Notes: generated from the sequence alone by a model not told the origin. A stretch of 64,000 nt of DNA from JBFONV01 sp040779335 (GCA_040779335.1 JBFONV010000003.1:1-64000), one strand, 5' to 3'; counted from the stretch's first letter, positions 36,560-46,674 are shown. Numbers and translations: made by a program.

Positions 36560-37602
36560 TGGTAGCAATGAGTTTCTCACTTGCTGAAATAGCCGAAAAA
36601 ATTGGTGCGACTGTTGTCTATGCTCAGGATTGTGTAAACAATAATCCTGAGGTGAACGGTCTCGCCACTTTGTCCAGTGCTCAAGCTGGACAAATTGCTT
36701 TTTTAGCAAATAGTAAATATCGTACTCAGTTAAAAGAAACCCAGGCGAGTGCGGTAATTATTACTGAAGATTGCCTATCGGATTGTCCAACCCATGCTTT
36801 GGTGATGAAGAATCCATATTTTGGTTACGCGCTTGTTGCCCAATTGCTCGATACCACACCCGCCTCTGCACAGGAAATTCATCCTACGGCGGTGATCGAC
36901 CCGTCAGTCACTATCGGGAATAACGTTGCCGTTGGCGCTAATGTTGTTATCGAGTCTGGTGTTGTTTTGGGTGATGATGTCAGTATTGGTCCTGGCTGTT
37001 TTATCGGTAAAAATGCAAATATTGGTTCAGGAACAAAGTTTTGGACTAATATTAGTATTTATCACAATGTCATTATCGGAAAAAACTGTCTGATCCAAGC
37101 AAATACTGTGATTGGCTCTGACGGATTTGGTTATGCTAACAATCAAGGTCAGTGGTTGAAAATCCCACAATTAGGCACAGTTGTTATTGGCGATAACGTT
37201 GAAATTGGTGCCAGTACAACAATTGATCGTGGCGCGTTAGAAAATACAGAAATCCATAATGGTGTGATCTTAGATAATCAAATTCAAATCGCACACAATG
37301 TCGTTGTCGGTGAAAATACCGCCATGGCTGCGTGCAGTGTTATCGCTGGAAGTTCGGTTATCGGCAAAAATTGCACCATAGCTGGCTTAGTTGGCATCAA
37401 TGGCCATATTGAAGTCACAGATGGTTGCGTATTTACTGGGATGAGTATGGTGACTAAGCCAATAAAAGAACCCGGTGTTTATTCGTCTGGTATGCCTTGT
37501 GCGCCTAACAAAGAGTGGAACAGAAGCAACGCAAGAATAAGAAAATTAGCCGCGTTAAATGATAGGGTGAGTCACCTAGAAAAAGAGCTGGCTAATAAAT
37601 AA
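36559..37602 (+). CDS. lpxD: UDP-3-O-(3-hydroxyacyl)glucosamine N-acyltransferase
   Basis: A 347-residue lipid A enzyme with an N-terminal uridine-binding domain (LANSKYRTQLKETQASAV) and a left-handed beta-helix. The catalytic His is in IQIAHNVVVGENT (IAHN). A C-terminal helix follows the helix region. A second ATG at 36568 could also be the start. Overlaps skp by one base. Confidence 0.97.
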   Translation: MVAMSFSLAEIAEKIGATVVYAQDCVNNNPEVNGLATLSSAQAGQIAFLANSKYRTQLKETQASAVIITEDCLSDCPTHALVMKNPYFGYALVAQLLDTTPASAQEIHPTAVIDPSVTIGNNVAVGANVVIESGVVLGDDVSIGPGCFIGKNANIGSGTKFWTNISIYHNVIIGKNCLIQANTVIGSDGFGYANNQGQWLKIPQLGTVVIGDNVEIGASTTIDRGALENTEIHNGVILDNQIQIAHNVVVGENTAMAACSVIAGSSVIGKNCTIAGLVGINGHIEVTDGCVFTGMSMVTKPIKEPGVYSSGMPCAPNKEWNRSNARIRKLAALNDRVSHLEKELANK

Positions 37603-37629
37603 TAACGTATAGGCATAAGGAATAGTGAT

Positions 37630-38082
37630 TTGGAATCGCAAAAAAATGCTATCGACTTAAAAGAAATTCAATCCTTAATACCGCATCGTTATCCGATGCT
37701 GTTAATTGATCGTGTTATTGATCATCAACCAGGTAAATGGTTGCATGCCATAAAAAATGTTACCGCGAATGAACCCATTTTTACCGGTCATTTTCCTGAA
37801 TTTGCTATTTTTCCCGGCGTACTCATTCTTGAAAGTCTTGCGCAAGCAACTGGAGTTTTAGGGTTTAAAACCGTACAAGATAGAAATGAAAAAGAAATGT
37901 ACTTATTTGCCTCTATCGATAAAGCCCGCTTTAAAAAGCCGGTTATACCTGGCGATACTATGCATTTGCATGTTGAATTTTTAAAAGAGCGCCGTGGTAT
38001 GTGGAAATTTTATGGAGAAGCTAAAGTTGACGGTAAGGTGGTCTGTTCCGCTGATTTAATGTGCGCTAGACGAGAGCTATAA
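37630..38082 (+). CDS. fabZ: 3-hydroxyacyl-ACP dehydratase FabZ
   Basis: A 150-residue hot-dog-fold dehydratase. LIPHRYPMLLIDRV, the catalytic His in FTGHFPEFAIFPGVLI and the Glu in LESLAQATG are all present. TTG start at 37630 with AAGGA upstream; the first ATG in frame is inside the domain. Confidence 0.97.
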   Translation: MESQKNAIDLKEIQSLIPHRYPMLLIDRVIDHQPGKWLHAIKNVTANEPIFTGHFPEFAIFPGVLILESLAQATGVLGFKTVQDRNEKEMYLFASIDKARFKKPVIPGDTMHLHVEFLKERRGMWKFYGEAKVDGKVVCSADLMCARREL

Positions 38083-38086
38083 TAAC

Positions 38087-38872
38087 GTGAATCAACACAA
38101 CACAATACATCCTCAAGCTATCATCGAACCCGGCGCGGTAATTGGTGATGATGTGACCATAGGCCCTTGGACATATATTAGTAAAGACGTTGTCATTGGC
38201 GACAATTGTAATATTAGTTCCCATGTTGTTATTAATGGACCTACACGTATAGGTGAGAATAATCGTATTTTTCAATTTGCGAGTATTGGTGAAGAGTGCC
38301 AAGATTTGAAATATGCAGGAGAGCCTACCGAACTTATAATTGGCGATAACAATGTCTTTAGAGAATGTTGTACGGTTCACCGTGGCACCATCCAGGACGA
38401 AGGCGTTACCAGTATTGGTAGTAATAATCTGTTTATGGCCTATACACATATCGCCCATGATTGTGTTGTTGGTAATTACTGTATCATGGCGAATAATGCC
38501 TCTATCGCCGGACACGTCCATGTTGGCGATCATGCTATTTTAGGCGGTATGTCAGGAGTACATCAATTTTGTCATATTGGTGCACACAGCTTTATTGCGG
38601 CAAATGCCTTGGTATTAAAAGATGTTCCAGCCTACGTTATGGCATCAGGGCAACCGGCAAAACCTTTTGGTTTGAATTCAGAAGGACTTAAACGTCGAGG
38701 TTTTGAAAAAAGTGCCATCGTAAATATTAAGCGTGCCTATAAGGAAGTTTATCGCAAAGGCCTGTCTGTCGAAGATGCGCTAACAGAAGTGACTAAATTG
38801 GTTGAGCAATCACATGAAGTAAAAGCGTTTGCTGATTCAGTTAAACTTTCCACCCGCGGCATTATTCGTTAG
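38087..38872 (+). CDS. lpxA: UDP-N-acetylglucosamine O-acyltransferase
   Basis: A 261-residue left-handed beta-helix enzyme that starts lipid A synthesis. IHPQAIIEPGAVIGDDVTIG opens the helix; AYTHIAHDCVVGN carries the catalytic His and FGLNSEGLKRRGF ends the helix before the C-terminal helical domain. GTG start, 4 bp after fabZ. The hexapeptide repeats leave a spurious open frame on the opposite strand. Confidence 0.98.
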   Translation: MNQHNTIHPQAIIEPGAVIGDDVTIGPWTYISKDVVIGDNCNISSHVVINGPTRIGENNRIFQFASIGEECQDLKYAGEPTELIIGDNNVFRECCTVHRGTIQDEGVTSIGSNNLFMAYTHIAHDCVVGNYCIMANNASIAGHVHVGDHAILGGMSGVHQFCHIGAHSFIAANALVLKDVPAYVMASGQPAKPFGLNSEGLKRRGFEKSAIVNIKRAYKEVYRKGLSVEDALTEVTKLVEQSHEVKAFADSVKLSTRGIIR

Positions 38873-38883
38873 ATCTATATACA

Positions 38884-40071
38884 GTGACTGAATTCCAAGA
38901 CTCTGGCAATACCAGTATTGCCAATCCCAAATCTAAACATTCCTCTATTACTTTTGCCATCGTCGTTGGAGAGCATTCCGGTGACACATTAGGAGCTGGA
39001 CTCATCACTGAACTGCAAAAGTTTTATCCAGATGCAAAATTTATCGGTATTGGTGGCCCGAAAATGTTGGCACTGGGCGTTGAAAGTTTATTCTCAATGG
39101 ATGAACTTTCAGTGATGGGTATTTTTGAAGTGTTAGGGCGATTGCGTCGTCTACTTCATGTCAGAAAAACCCTGACTGAATACTTCATCGCCAATCCCCC
39201 AGACGTTTTTGTCGGTATTGATGCACCAGACTTTAACTTAACATTAGAAGAGCGTTTAAAACGAGCCGGAATAAAAACGGTTCAATATGTTAGTCCGTCC
39301 GTATGGGCTTGGCGGGAAAAACGTATTTTTAAAATAGCCCGAGCCACCCATCAAGTGCTCTCGCTATTGCCTTTTGAAAAATCTTTTTATGATAAACATC
39401 AGGTGCCTTGTACGTTTGTTGGTCATCCACTTGCCGATGATATTCCGCTGGTCTCAGATAAAGCGCAGGCGAGAAATGTCCTTGGTTTACCCCTAGAAAA
39501 TAAAATATTAGCATTAATGCCTGGTAGTAGAGGGGGAGAATTATCACGCCTGGTTGCGCCATTTTTACAAAGTGCGCAGCAATTGTATCAACAAGACAAC
39601 GCGTTATTGTTTCTTGTCCCAATGATCAGCGAAAAACGGGCTGAGCAATTTAAAGCCTTACAAGCTGAAATAGCCCCTGATCTGCCAGTAAAAATATACA
39701 TTGATCAGACTCAACAGGTAATGGCGGCCAGTGATTGTTTGTTAACAGCCTCAGGCACGGTGACGTTAGAAGCGGCATTGATCAAACGCCCTATGGTTAT
39801 TACTTACAAATTTAATCCGCTGACTTATCATATGTTTAAAGGTTTTGTTAAATTGAAATGGTTTTCTTTACCCAATTTATTAATGAATAAATCTTTGGTT
39901 CCTGAATTATTACAAAATCAAGTTACGGTCGATAATATTGTGCCATTGCTCACTGAGCGCTTATATAACGATCAAAGTGATCTTGATTTAGCTTTTAGTC
40001 AAATTCATAAAGAGCTACAACAAAATGCGAGTGAGAAAGCGGCGCGCGCTGTAATGGAGTTGATCGCATAA
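38884..40071 (+). CDS. lpxB: Lipid-A-disaccharide synthase
   Basis: A 395-residue GT19 glycosyltransferase. VVGEHSGDTLGAGLI, FIGIGGPKM, SPSVWAWREKRI and LMPGSRGGELSRL are conserved, and TASGTVTLEAALIKRPMVI forms the donor site. The first 20 residues (from GTG 38884) are extra relative to E. coli LpxB. The TAA stop overlaps the rnhB ATG. Confidence 0.97.
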   Translation: MTEFQDSGNTSIANPKSKHSSITFAIVVGEHSGDTLGAGLITELQKFYPDAKFIGIGGPKMLALGVESLFSMDELSVMGIFEVLGRLRRLLHVRKTLTEYFIANPPDVFVGIDAPDFNLTLEERLKRAGIKTVQYVSPSVWAWREKRIFKIARATHQVLSLLPFEKSFYDKHQVPCTFVGHPLADDIPLVSDKAQARNVLGLPLENKILALMPGSRGGELSRLVAPFLQSAQQLYQQDNALLFLVPMISEKRAEQFKALQAEIAPDLPVKIYIDQTQQVMAASDCLLTASGTVTLEAALIKRPMVITYKFNPLTYHMFKGFVKLKWFSLPNLLMNKSLVPELLQNQVTVDNIVPLLTERLYNDQSDLDLAFSQIHKELQQNASEKAARAVMELIA

Positions 40072-40718
40072 TGAGCAATAAAAAAAAGCCTGCGTTTGAC
40101 CCGTTTGAGTATCCTATTGCCTATTGTATCGCTGGCGTTGATGAAGTGGGGCGCGGTCCTTTAGTTGGCGACGTGGTTACTGCCGCCGTGATTTTAGACA
40201 TAGATAACCCTATCGAAGGTTTGATGGACTCTAAAAAGTTATCAGAAAAAAAACGAACACTTTTAGCAAAAGAAATTAAGCAACATGCTATTGCCTGGTC
40301 TATAGGTCGAGCATCGCCTGAAGAAATCGATACACTTAATATCTTACATGCCACTATGTTAGCGATGCAGCGAGCGGTGCAAGGGTTAAATACAGAGCCT
40401 GACTATGTGTTAGTTGACGGTAATCGATGCCCAACGTTTTTATGCTCAGCAGGCAGTATTCCTAGCCAAGCAGTGGTTAAAGGGGATGACCGAGTTGCCG
40501 AAATAAGTGCTGCCTCCATTCTAGCCAAAGTTGCACGAGACGAAGAAATGATCGCTTTAGATGAGCAATATCCGCAATACGGTTTTGCTAAACACAAAGG
40601 CTATCCGACCAAAGTACATCTAGAAAAAATTATTGAGCATGGCGTCTTAGATTGTTATCGACAAAGTTTTAAGCCAGTAGCAAATGTTATTGCGAATGCA
40701 AATAAGGTGAACAGTTAA
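40071..40718 (+). CDS. rnhB: Ribonuclease HII
   Basis: A 215-residue enzyme that removes ribonucleotides from DNA. The acidic residues are in IAGVDEVGRGPLVGDV (DE), YVLVDGN (Asp) and ISAASILAKVARDEEM (Asp). ATG overlaps the lpxB stop and its own stop overlaps the dnaE start, showing tight coupling. Confidence 0.97.
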   Translation: MSNKKKPAFDPFEYPIAYCIAGVDEVGRGPLVGDVVTAAVILDIDNPIEGLMDSKKLSEKKRTLLAKEIKQHAIAWSIGRASPEEIDTLNILHATMLAMQRAVQGLNTEPDYVLVDGNRCPTFLCSAGSIPSQAVVKGDDRVAEISAASILAKVARDEEMIALDEQYPQYGFAKHKGYPTKVHLEKIIEHGVLDCYRQSFKPVANVIANANKVNS

Positions 40719-43700
40719 TGTCTGTGCAAACTAGCGATCCTAAGTTTGTTCATTTAAGAGTACACAGCGATTATTCTATGTGTGACGGGCTAAATAAAGT
40801 TAAGCCCATCATTGCCAAAGTTGCTGATCTGAATATGCCCGCTATTGCGTTAACCGATCAAACCAATTTATGTGGTTTAGTAAAATACTATCATGCGGCA
40901 CATGGCAGCGGCGTTAAACCGATTATTGGTAGTGATTTTTGGGTTCAAAGCAATGAGCTTGAAAATCAGTTATTTCGCTTGGTTGTGCTGGCAAAAAATA
41001 ATACTGGCTATAAGAACCTCACTGAACTTATCTCTAAAGCATATTTACGCGGACATGTGCAAAATAAGGCCGTTATCGACAAAGAGTGGTTGATTGAATA
41101 TGCACCCGGACTCATTATACTTTCGGGGGGCCGCGAGGGAGATATCGGTAAAGCGTTAATTAAAGGTAACGAAGCTCAAACCGAGCAAATGGTTGCTTTT
41201 TATCAGCAGTATTTTAACGACAACTTTTACCTAGAACTTATTCGAACGGGTCGCGACAACGAAGAAAATTACCTTCATGCCGCCATAGAGCTGGCACACA
41301 AACACCAACTTCCAGTGGTTGCCACCAATGAGGTCGTTTTTTTATCGCCCGAAGATTTTGAACCTCATGAAATTCGCGTCGCGATACATGACGGTTTTAC
41401 GCTTGATGATAAGCGTCGACCTAAAAAATATAGTCCAGAGCAGTATTTGCGCACAGAAGAAGAGATGTGCGAACTGTTTTCCGATATTCCTGAAGCTTTG
41501 GCCAACACTGTAGAAATAGCGAAACGTTGTAATGTAACCGTCCGTTTAGGTGAATACTTTTTACCTGATTTTCCAACCGATGGACTTGATATTAAAGACT
41601 ATTTGGTCAAAGTATCAAAAGATGGTTTAGAAGAACGATTAGCATTTCTGTTTGATAAAAATTCTCCTGATTTTGCCGAAGTTCGTAAAGAGTACGATGA
41701 GCGCCTTGCCATTGAACTTGAAGTGATCAACAACATGGGCTTTCCGGGTTATTTCTTGATCGTCATGGAGTTTATTCAGTGGAGTAAAGATAATAATATT
41801 CCCGTGGGACCGGGACGTGGCTCTGGTGCTGGGTCATTGGTGGCGTATGCATTAAAGATCACCGATCTTGATCCACTTGAGTTTGACTTACTTTTCGAAC
41901 GATTTCTTAACCCTGAACGGGTCTCTATGCCGGATTTCGATATCGATTTTTGCATGGATAGACGTGATGAAGTTATTGATCATGTCGCCGAGCTTTATGG
42001 TCGAGACGCGGTCTCGCAAATCATCACCTTTGGTACTATGGCCGCTAAGGCAGTTATTCGTGACGTAGGTAGGGTGTTAGGACATCCATATGGTTTTGTT
42101 GACCGAATATCAAAATTAATACCTGGCGATCCGGGGATGACTTTAGCAAAGGCATTTGAAGTAGAGCCTAAGTTGCCAGAGGTGTATGAGCAAGACTCAG
42201 ATGTTAGAGATTTAATCGATATGTGCCGCATTTTAGAGGGCACAACTCGAAATGCGGGTAAGCATGCTGGTGGCGTTGTTATATCACCAACGACAATCAC
42301 CGATTTTGCGCCATTATACTGCGATGATGAAGGGAAAAACCCAGTCACTCAATTTGATAAGAATGACGTTGAAGATGCTGGCTTGGTCAAGTTTGATTTC
42401 TTAGGACTAAGAACTCTAACGATTTTACAATGGGCCATTGAAATTGCCGATGAAAAGTTGCTTGCTCAAGGCAAAGAGCCGATTGATATTGCGGCCATAC
42501 CGTTAGATGACAAAAAATCGTTCAGTGTCTTACTAAAATCAGAAACGACTGCAGTATTCCAACTTGAATCTAGCGGCATGAAGTCGCTGATCGATAAGTT
42601 AAAACCTGATTGCTTTGAAGATATTATCGCACTAGTGGCCTTATTCCGTCCTGGTCCTTTGCAGTCAGGCATGGTTGATAACTTTATTGAACGTAAGCAT
42701 GGCCGTGAAGAGGTTAGTTATCCTGATTCGACCTGGCAACATATTGATTTAAAACCGATCCTAGAACCTACGTATGGCATAATCTTGTATCAAGAACAAG
42801 TTATGCAAATTGCGCAAGTGCTTGCAGGCTATACGCTTGGGGGCGCAGATATGCTGCGTCGAGCCATGGGTAAGAAAAAACCCGAAGAAATGGCTAAGCA
42901 GCGTGATGGTTTTGAAAAAGGTGCTGTTTCTCGGGGCGTCGATGGCGAACTCGCCATGAAAATCTTTGATTTGGTAGAAAAATTCGCAGGTTATGGTTTT
43001 AACAAATCACATTCCGCCGCTTATGCATTAGTGTCTTATCAAACCTTGTGGATGAAAGCGCATTTTCCAGCCCCCTTTATGGCGGCAGTTATGTCTGCTG
43101 ATATGGATAACACCGATAAAATTGTTACCCTAGTGGATGAATGCAAAAATATGGGCTTAACACTGCTGCCACCCGATGTTAATTCTGGCTCGTACAAGTT
43201 TACCGTTAACGGCGATGATGAAATTGTTTATGGGATTGGCGCGGTAAAAGGGGTCGGTGAAGGCCCGATAGAAGCGATTATTGCTGCGAGAAAAAGTGGT
43301 GGTCCATTTATCGATTTATTTGATTTTTGTGCACGCTTAGATTTAAAGAAAACCAATAAACGTGTATTAGAAAAACTGATCAAATCTGGCGCAATGGATG
43401 CACTTGGACCGAAAACCGATAAAGGTCCGCATCGCGCGGCATTGTTTGAATCGCTCCCTGATGCCATTAAAGCAGCAGAGCAGCATGCCAAAGCCCAAGC
43501 GTTAGGACAGAACGATTTATTCGGACTTATTAATGAAGAGCCAGAAGATACGCGACAAGCATTTAAAAATGTCGATATGTGGCCTGAAGAAGTTTGGTTA
43601 GATGGCGAGAAAGAAACCCTTGGCTTATATTTAACCGGACACCCAATCAATCGCTATTTGTCCGAAATTAAGCATTACGCATCCGGTCGCTTAGTAGGTA

Positions 43701-44230
43701 TGCAACCTACTGGGAAGGATAGAAATGCCGTCGCGGTAGGTTTAGTTATTGGCGTTCGTGTATTAGTCAATAAAAGAGGGCGTCGTTGGGCCTTAGTCAC
43801 TTTAGATGACAAGAGTGCACGCATGGATGTAAGACTCTTCCCTGATGATTATGACGCGTTTCAAGAGTTGTTGGTTAATGACGCAATTTTGGTCTGTAGT
43901 GGACAGGTCAGCTTTGATGAATATTCAGGTGGTATTACAATGACTGCCCGAGATATAATGTCTATTGCTGATGCGCGAGAAAATTACGTTACATCACTCG
44001 ATCTAAGTATTGATAAATCAGCAATTGGACACGATTTTTTCGAACGATTTAATAAAGTACTGTTGCCTCATAAAGACGGTACATGCCCAGTCAAAGTATA
44101 CTATCAGCGTGATGAAGCGCTGGCTACGCTTGAACTAGGGGTTCAGTGGCGAATATCTCCAGCAGACACATTGTTAAATGAGTTAAGAACATTGCTGGGT
44201 GCGGATAACGTAGCCTTACAGTTTAAATAA
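40718..44230 (+). CDS. dnaE: DNA polymerase III alpha subunit
   Basis: An 1170-residue replicative polymerase. The N-terminal PHP domain starts with FVHLRVHSDYSMCDGLNK. The palm carries MPDFDIDFCMDRRDEVIDH (catalytic Asp pair) and the active-site loop PVGPGRGSGAGSLVAYAL. Later come the fingers (FNKSHSAAYALVSYQTLWM), a helix-hairpin-helix (FCARLDLKKTNKRVLEKLI), and the OB fold (RWALVTLDDKSARMDV). Length is close to that of the E. coli protein. Confidence 0.98.
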   Translation: MSVQTSDPKFVHLRVHSDYSMCDGLNKVKPIIAKVADLNMPAIALTDQTNLCGLVKYYHAAHGSGVKPIIGSDFWVQSNELENQLFRLVVLAKNNTGYKNLTELISKAYLRGHVQNKAVIDKEWLIEYAPGLIILSGGREGDIGKALIKGNEAQTEQMVAFYQQYFNDNFYLELIRTGRDNEENYLHAAIELAHKHQLPVVATNEVVFLSPEDFEPHEIRVAIHDGFTLDDKRRPKKYSPEQYLRTEEEMCELFSDIPEALANTVEIAKRCNVTVRLGEYFLPDFPTDGLDIKDYLVKVSKDGLEERLAFLFDKNSPDFAEVRKEYDERLAIELEVINNMGFPGYFLIVMEFIQWSKDNNIPVGPGRGSGAGSLVAYALKITDLDPLEFDLLFERFLNPERVSMPDFDIDFCMDRRDEVIDHVAELYGRDAVSQIITFGTMAAKAVIRDVGRVLGHPYGFVDRISKLIPGDPGMTLAKAFEVEPKLPEVYEQDSDVRDLIDMCRILEGTTRNAGKHAGGVVISPTTITDFAPLYCDDEGKNPVTQFDKNDVEDAGLVKFDFLGLRTLTILQWAIEIADEKLLAQGKEPIDIAAIPLDDKKSFSVLLKSETTAVFQLESSGMKSLIDKLKPDCFEDIIALVALFRPGPLQSGMVDNFIERKHGREEVSYPDSTWQHIDLKPILEPTYGIILYQEQVMQIAQVLAGYTLGGADMLRRAMGKKKPEEMAKQRDGFEKGAVSRGVDGELAMKIFDLVEKFAGYGFNKSHSAAYALVSYQTLWMKAHFPAPFMAAVMSADMDNTDKIVTLVDECKNMGLTLLPPDVNSGSYKFTVNGDDEIVYGIGAVKGVGEGPIEAIIAARKSGGPFIDLFDFCARLDLKKTNKRVLEKLIKSGAMDALGPKTDKGPHRAALFESLPDAIKAAEQHAKAQALGQNDLFGLINEEPEDTRQAFKNVDMWPEEVWLDGEKETLGLYLTGHPINRYLSEIKHYASGRLVGMQPTGKDRNAVAVGLVIGVRVLVNKRGRRWALVTLDDKSARMDVRLFPDDYDAFQELLVNDAILVCSGQVSFDEYSGGITMTARDIMSIADARENYVTSLDLSIDKSAIGHDFFERFNKVLLPHKDGTCPVKVYYQRDEALATLELGVQWRISPADTLLNELRTLLGADNVALQFK

Positions 44231-44280
44231 AGTATCAAGGTTGTCTTTGGTACTAGGAATTTTTAGGTAAATATAAGCAT

Positions 44281-45237
44281 ATGTCATTAAATTTTTTAGA
44301 TTTTGAACAGCCCATCGCTGAACTAAATGCAAAAATCGAAGAATTGCAGTTAGTTAATAATGGTCAAGAGCTCGATTTAGATTTAGAAGAGCAAATTTCT
44401 CAGTTGCATGAAAAAAATAAAGAGCAGACTAAGAAAATATTTGCCAATTTAGATCCATGGCAAACAGCACGTGTGGCTCGTCATCCTCAACGTCCTTATA
44501 CGTTAGATTATTTGCCGCGTATTTTTACCGAGTTTGATGAATTGGCGGGCGACAGAGCCTACGCCAATGATGCGGCCATTGTTGGTGGTACCGCGCGTTT
44601 AGATGGCAAGCCTGTTATGGTTATTGGTCATCAAAAAGGTCGTTCTACCACTGAAAAGGTAAAACGTAACTTTGGTATGCCACGCCCTGAAGGTTACCGT
44701 AAAGCTTTACGTTTGATGGAGATGGCAGAACGTTTTAAGATGCCAATCATTACTTTTATTGATACTCCAGGGGCTTATCCTGGTGTTGGCGCCGAAGAAC
44801 GTGGACAAAGTGAAGCAATTGCGCGTAACTTAAAGGTAATGGCAAGACTTTCAGTACCGATCATTTGTACTGTTATTGGTGAAGGTGGCTCTGGTGGCGC
44901 TTTGGCAATTGGTGTGGGTGATCGTGTTAACATGTTGCAATATTCTACCTATTCCGTTATTTCACCTGAAGGATGTGCATCTATTTTGTGGAAAACCGCA
45001 GAAAAAGCGCCAACAGCGGCTGAAGCTATGGGGATCACTGCAACGCGTATTAAAGAGCTCGGGCTTATTGATACTGTGGTTGATGAGCCTTTAGGTGGCG
45101 CCCATCGTGATATCGACGAAATGGCCGCTATGTTAAAACAAGCCTTGAAGAACGACTTAAACGATCTTGAAGGGCTTACTACTCAAGAGCTTATTGATAA
45201 ACGCTACGATAAATTGATGTCGTTCGGTTATTGTTAA
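44281..45237 (+). CDS. accA: Acetyl-CoA carboxylase carboxyltransferase subunit alpha
   Basis: A 318-residue subunit that with AccD transfers carboxyl from biotin to acetyl-CoA. NFLDFEQPIAELNAKIEEL opens the chain; GHQKGRSTTEKVKRNFGMP, TFIDTPGAYPGVGAEERGQ and GEGGSGGALAIGVGD form the crotonase-type active site. It lies 50 bp after dnaE and ends in a strong terminator. Confidence 0.98.
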   Translation: MSLNFLDFEQPIAELNAKIEELQLVNNGQELDLDLEEQISQLHEKNKEQTKKIFANLDPWQTARVARHPQRPYTLDYLPRIFTEFDELAGDRAYANDAAIVGGTARLDGKPVMVIGHQKGRSTTEKVKRNFGMPRPEGYRKALRLMEMAERFKMPIITFIDTPGAYPGVGAEERGQSEAIARNLKVMARLSVPIICTVIGEGGSGGALAIGVGDRVNMLQYSTYSVISPEGCASILWKTAEKAPTAAEAMGITATRIKELGLIDTVVDEPLGGAHRDIDEMAAMLKQALKNDLNDLEGLTTQELIDKRYDKLMSFGYC

Positions 45238-45247
45238 GTAATGGATT

Positions 45248-45279
45248 AAGCGATTTACATTACAGTAAATCGCTTTTTT
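45248..45279 (+). terminator. Intrinsic terminator after accA, touching the tilS start
   Basis: A perfect 11 bp stem (aagcgatttac 45248-45258 with gtaaatcgctt 45265-45275), 6 nt loop and T6 run (45274-45279). The tilS ATG begins at 45280, directly after the T run. Confidence 0.9.
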
Positions 45280-46674
45280 ATGCCTCGTATCCCATCGCTA
45301 CTAAGCGCTTATTTTAGTCAGCACCCAAGTAAGCCAATTGTTATTGCTTACAGTGGAGGTGTTGATTCTCAAGTACTTCTGCATGCTCTGATTGCACTAA
45401 AAAGTGCTAACTCGATCAACAACCCATTAAGTGTTTGTCATGTTAATCATGGCCTCAGCGACAATGCCTCATTGTGGCAAAATAAAGCTGAACAACTTTG
45501 CCATCTGCATGATATTCCTCTGATAATTTGTAATGTCAATGTAAAAAAACAACGCCAAAAAAGTACAGAAGCGTTGGCGAGGGCTGCAAGATATCAGGCA
45601 TTTAAACAGGAAGTTGTCCAACCGTCTCTGATCGTGACCGGACATCACAGCGATGATCAAGCAGAAACTTTTTTACTGGCGCTAAAACGCGGTGCGGGAT
45701 TGCAAGGTTTATCGGCCATGATGGTTGAAACGCCATTAGGGCAGCATACTTTAGTGCGCCCGCTATTGGATGTTTCACGGCAAGAGATCATCGACTATGC
45801 CCATGATCATCAACTGACATGGATTGAAGACGAGTCTAATTCAGAGATTTGCTACGATCGTAATTTCTTGCGTCATCAAGTTATCCCTGTGCTAAAAGAA
45901 CGTTGGCCCAGTATTGTTGCGACAATAAATCGCAGTGCACAGCATTGCCGCGAGCAGCAAGGGCTAGTTAATGAGTTGGCAGAAATAGATTTATTATCTT
46001 GTGTAACGTCAAAAACAGGCTTGCTAATAGCGCCATTAAAAGCGTTATCCACAGCGCGTTTTAATAATGCAATTCGTCTATTTCTGAGTAAACAGAACTG
46101 TCTAATGCCGACGGTGGAGCAGTTAAATCAGCTTCATAGTCAATTGTCTGCTCAAAGTGATAAATCACCTGAAGTTAAAGTGGGTGAACATTGGTTTAGA
46201 CGTTTTAAAGGCACAATATATTTAACTAAAAGCTTTGCTGATTTATCTGCATGGCAATATCAACTGAGCTTATTGGCTTCAGATAATATCCCAAAAAACT
46301 GCGTTGTTGATTTACCTGACGATTTGGGAAAACTTGAGTTTTATTTGACTGAGAATCAACAAAAAAGACTAGATGAAGTGCATTGCCACTTTGAAGGTTG
46401 CATGCAAGCGCCGAGTGAAAACCAACAGGTAACGATACGATTTTCCCATGAAAATCCTCGCTGCTTACCTGACTTTAGACAACATCATCGGTCGTTAAAA
46501 AAAATACTACAAGAGTTAGCCATTGCGCCGTGGCAGCGAAAGCGCATTCCTTTTGTATATTACGATGACCAATTAGTTGCCGCGTTAGGGTATTTTGTTT
46601 GTAAAGAATACCTCCCGCAACCTGATCAAAAACATTTACGGGTGATATGGTGTTATAAAGGCAACGCCAAATAA
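45280..46674 (+). CDS. tilS: tRNA(Ile)-lysidine synthetase
   Basis: A 464-residue enzyme that modifies C34 of the tRNA-Ile CAU anticodon, needed for AUA decoding. The PP-loop SGGVDS is at residues 25-30 and GHHSDDQAETFLLALKRGAG supplies the TilS motif; the C-terminal domain (HRSLKKILQELAIAPWQRKR) binds tRNA. The ATG follows the accA terminator with no ribosome binding site in the usual place. Starting further in would cut into the PP-loop domain, so the start is probably right. Confidence 0.95.
   Translation: MPRIPSLLSAYFSQHPSKPIVIAYSGGVDSQVLLHALIALKSANSINNPLSVCHVNHGLSDNASLWQNKAEQLCHLHDIPLIICNVNVKKQRQKSTEALARAARYQAFKQEVVQPSLIVTGHHSDDQAETFLLALKRGAGLQGLSAMMVETPLGQHTLVRPLLDVSRQEIIDYAHDHQLTWIEDESNSEICYDRNFLRHQVIPVLKERWPSIVATINRSAQHCREQQGLVNELAEIDLLSCVTSKTGLLIAPLKALSTARFNNAIRLFLSKQNCLMPTVEQLNQLHSQLSAQSDKSPEVKVGEHWFRRFKGTIYLTKSFADLSAWQYQLSLLASDNIPKNCVVDLPDDLGKLEFYLTENQQKRLDEVHCHFEGCMQAPSENQQVTIRFSHENPRCLPDFRQHHRSLKKILQELAIAPWQRKRIPFVYYDDQLVAALGYFVCKEYLPQPDQKHLRVIWCYKGNAK

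Noticed and set aside
38066..38533. 155-codon antisense frame across lpxA
   Set aside because: It is the complement of the lpxA hexapeptide repeats, whose regular codon pattern keeps the opposite frame open.
44231..44280. Weak hairpin (tatcaagg with ctttggta) between dnaE and accA
   Set aside because: Eight pairs with two wobbles and no T run; not a credible terminator.
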